The position numbers were made by a program, and so were the translations under genes. From an uncultured Clostridia bacterium (GTDB lineage: Bacteria; Bacillota; Clostridia; Christensenellales; DUVY01), in NCBI GenBank assembly GCA_937895465.1, contig CALAYY010000068.1, positions 1-13,355 of the forward strand: DNA of 13,355 nt, in the 5' to 3' direction. The stretch's first letter is position 1. Each line of letters opens with the position of its first letter. Positions 13,244 to 13,355 of the stretch are shown here, piece by piece. The notes under the pieces were generated by a model that was not told the origin of the DNA, did not search any database, and saw only the letters and a program-made list of their open reading frames with translations.

Positions 13244-13265
13244 GTCAAGGGGACGGGGTATTGAC
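13244..13265 (+). repeat. GTCAA/TTGAC hairpin upstream of the RAYT gene
   Basis: GTCAA (13244-13248) and TTGAC (13261-13265) flank GGGGACGGGGTA, which itself repeats GGGGAC/GGGG. G-rich GGGGACGG hairpins are known to me from the flanks of Y1-transposase genes in Clostridia, so this may be the left-end REP-like element. TTGACA (13261-13266) with GATAAT (13283-13288, 16-base spacer) also reads as a promoter for the transposase. Confidence 0.45.
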
Positions 13266-13296
13266 AAGGAAGAAATCGGTATGATAATATAAACAT

Positions 13297-13355
13297 ATGT
13301 CAAGGAAACCGAGAAAAATCCAAAACGGAAGATATTATCATGTAATGGTGCAGGG
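13297..13355 (+). CDS. REP-associated (RAYT / IS200-like Y1) transposase, N-terminal fragment
   Basis: Only 19 codons before the window ends: MSRKPRKIQNGRYYHVMVQ, then a partial Gly codon. The basic start followed by YYHVMVQG is the usual N-terminus of Firmicutes Y1 HUH transposases of the RAYT group (compare IYHVMxRG). These nick single-stranded DNA at hairpins through a His-hydrophobe-His motif and one Tyr, both outside the window. An in-frame stop lies at 13285-13287, so ATG 13297 is the first start. No ribosome site precedes it, which suits a poorly expressed transposase. Confidence 0.7.
   Translation, partial: MSRKPRKIQNGRYYHVMVQ

Noticed and set aside
62..13355. A second tRNA-Lys 3' end (attR) closing an island
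   Set aside because: I searched by eye for the GGGGTTCGAGCCCC-type and GATCCACCA strings and found no second copy in the window.
1..13355. CRISPR array
   Set aside because: No series of equal-length repeats with regular spacers was seen on either strand.

Overview
The window reads like chromosome of a low-GC Firmicute, most likely a Clostridia-type gut or anaerobic bacterium. The basis is AT-rich intergenic DNA, AGGAG-type ribosome sites, ATG starts, code-11 stops, T-rich intrinsic terminators, and Firmicutes-like versions of Ku, sirtuin, DEAD-box helicase and GalT. The species cannot be named from sequence alone.

Layout. Positions 1-61 are the 3' part of a tRNA-Lys(CTT). An AT-rich 300-bp spacer with integrase-arm-like direct repeats follows, then a DpnD/PcfM-like gene and a DpnI-type endonuclease that recognises methylated GATC. 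The DpnI frame is interrupted at a 7-A tract that is also a classic A AAA AAC slippery heptamer. An AraC-family regulator (minus strand, 1342-2217) is divergent from a plus-strand operon (2358-6013): N-acetylhexosamine 1-kinase (nahK), Firmicutes-type galT broken into two frames, and galE. This is the kinase/uridylyltransferase/epimerase set of the galacto-N-biose/lacto-N-biose route; the phosphorylase is not in the window. GalE has Cys at the residue that gates UDP-HexNAc use, which fits a HexNAc pathway.

Positions 6251-7334 (minus) carry a YfcE-type phosphodiesterase overlapping an RdgB/HAM1 nucleotide pyrophosphatase. Divergent from these, a sirtuin deacetylase with an apparently leaderless start and a PptA-like tautomerase form a pair (7470-8463). 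A DEAD-box RNA helicase (8802-10559) follows a good sigma-A promoter, with an intrinsic terminator lying inside its 5' leader. Convergent to it is an ArsB/NhaD-type ion transporter (10618-11886). A 450-bp spacer rich in dispersed repeats leads to the NHEJ protein Ku (12338-13108, minus). At the right edge, beside a GTCAA...TTGAC hairpin, begins a RAYT/IS200-like (Y1) transposase cut by the window end.

Besides the genes, two families of dispersed intergenic repeats are visible, each with two copies in opposite orientation: an 80-bp double-hairpin element (6151-6230, 12140-12219) and a hairpin-plus-tail element (8507-8572, 12061-12122). The points most worth a second look are the DpnI frameshift, the split galT with its junction hairpin, the helicase leader terminator, and the repeat families next to a RAYT gene. 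No CRISPR array or rRNA was seen. Two interrupted genes in one window mean that sequencing or assembly indels must be excluded first.
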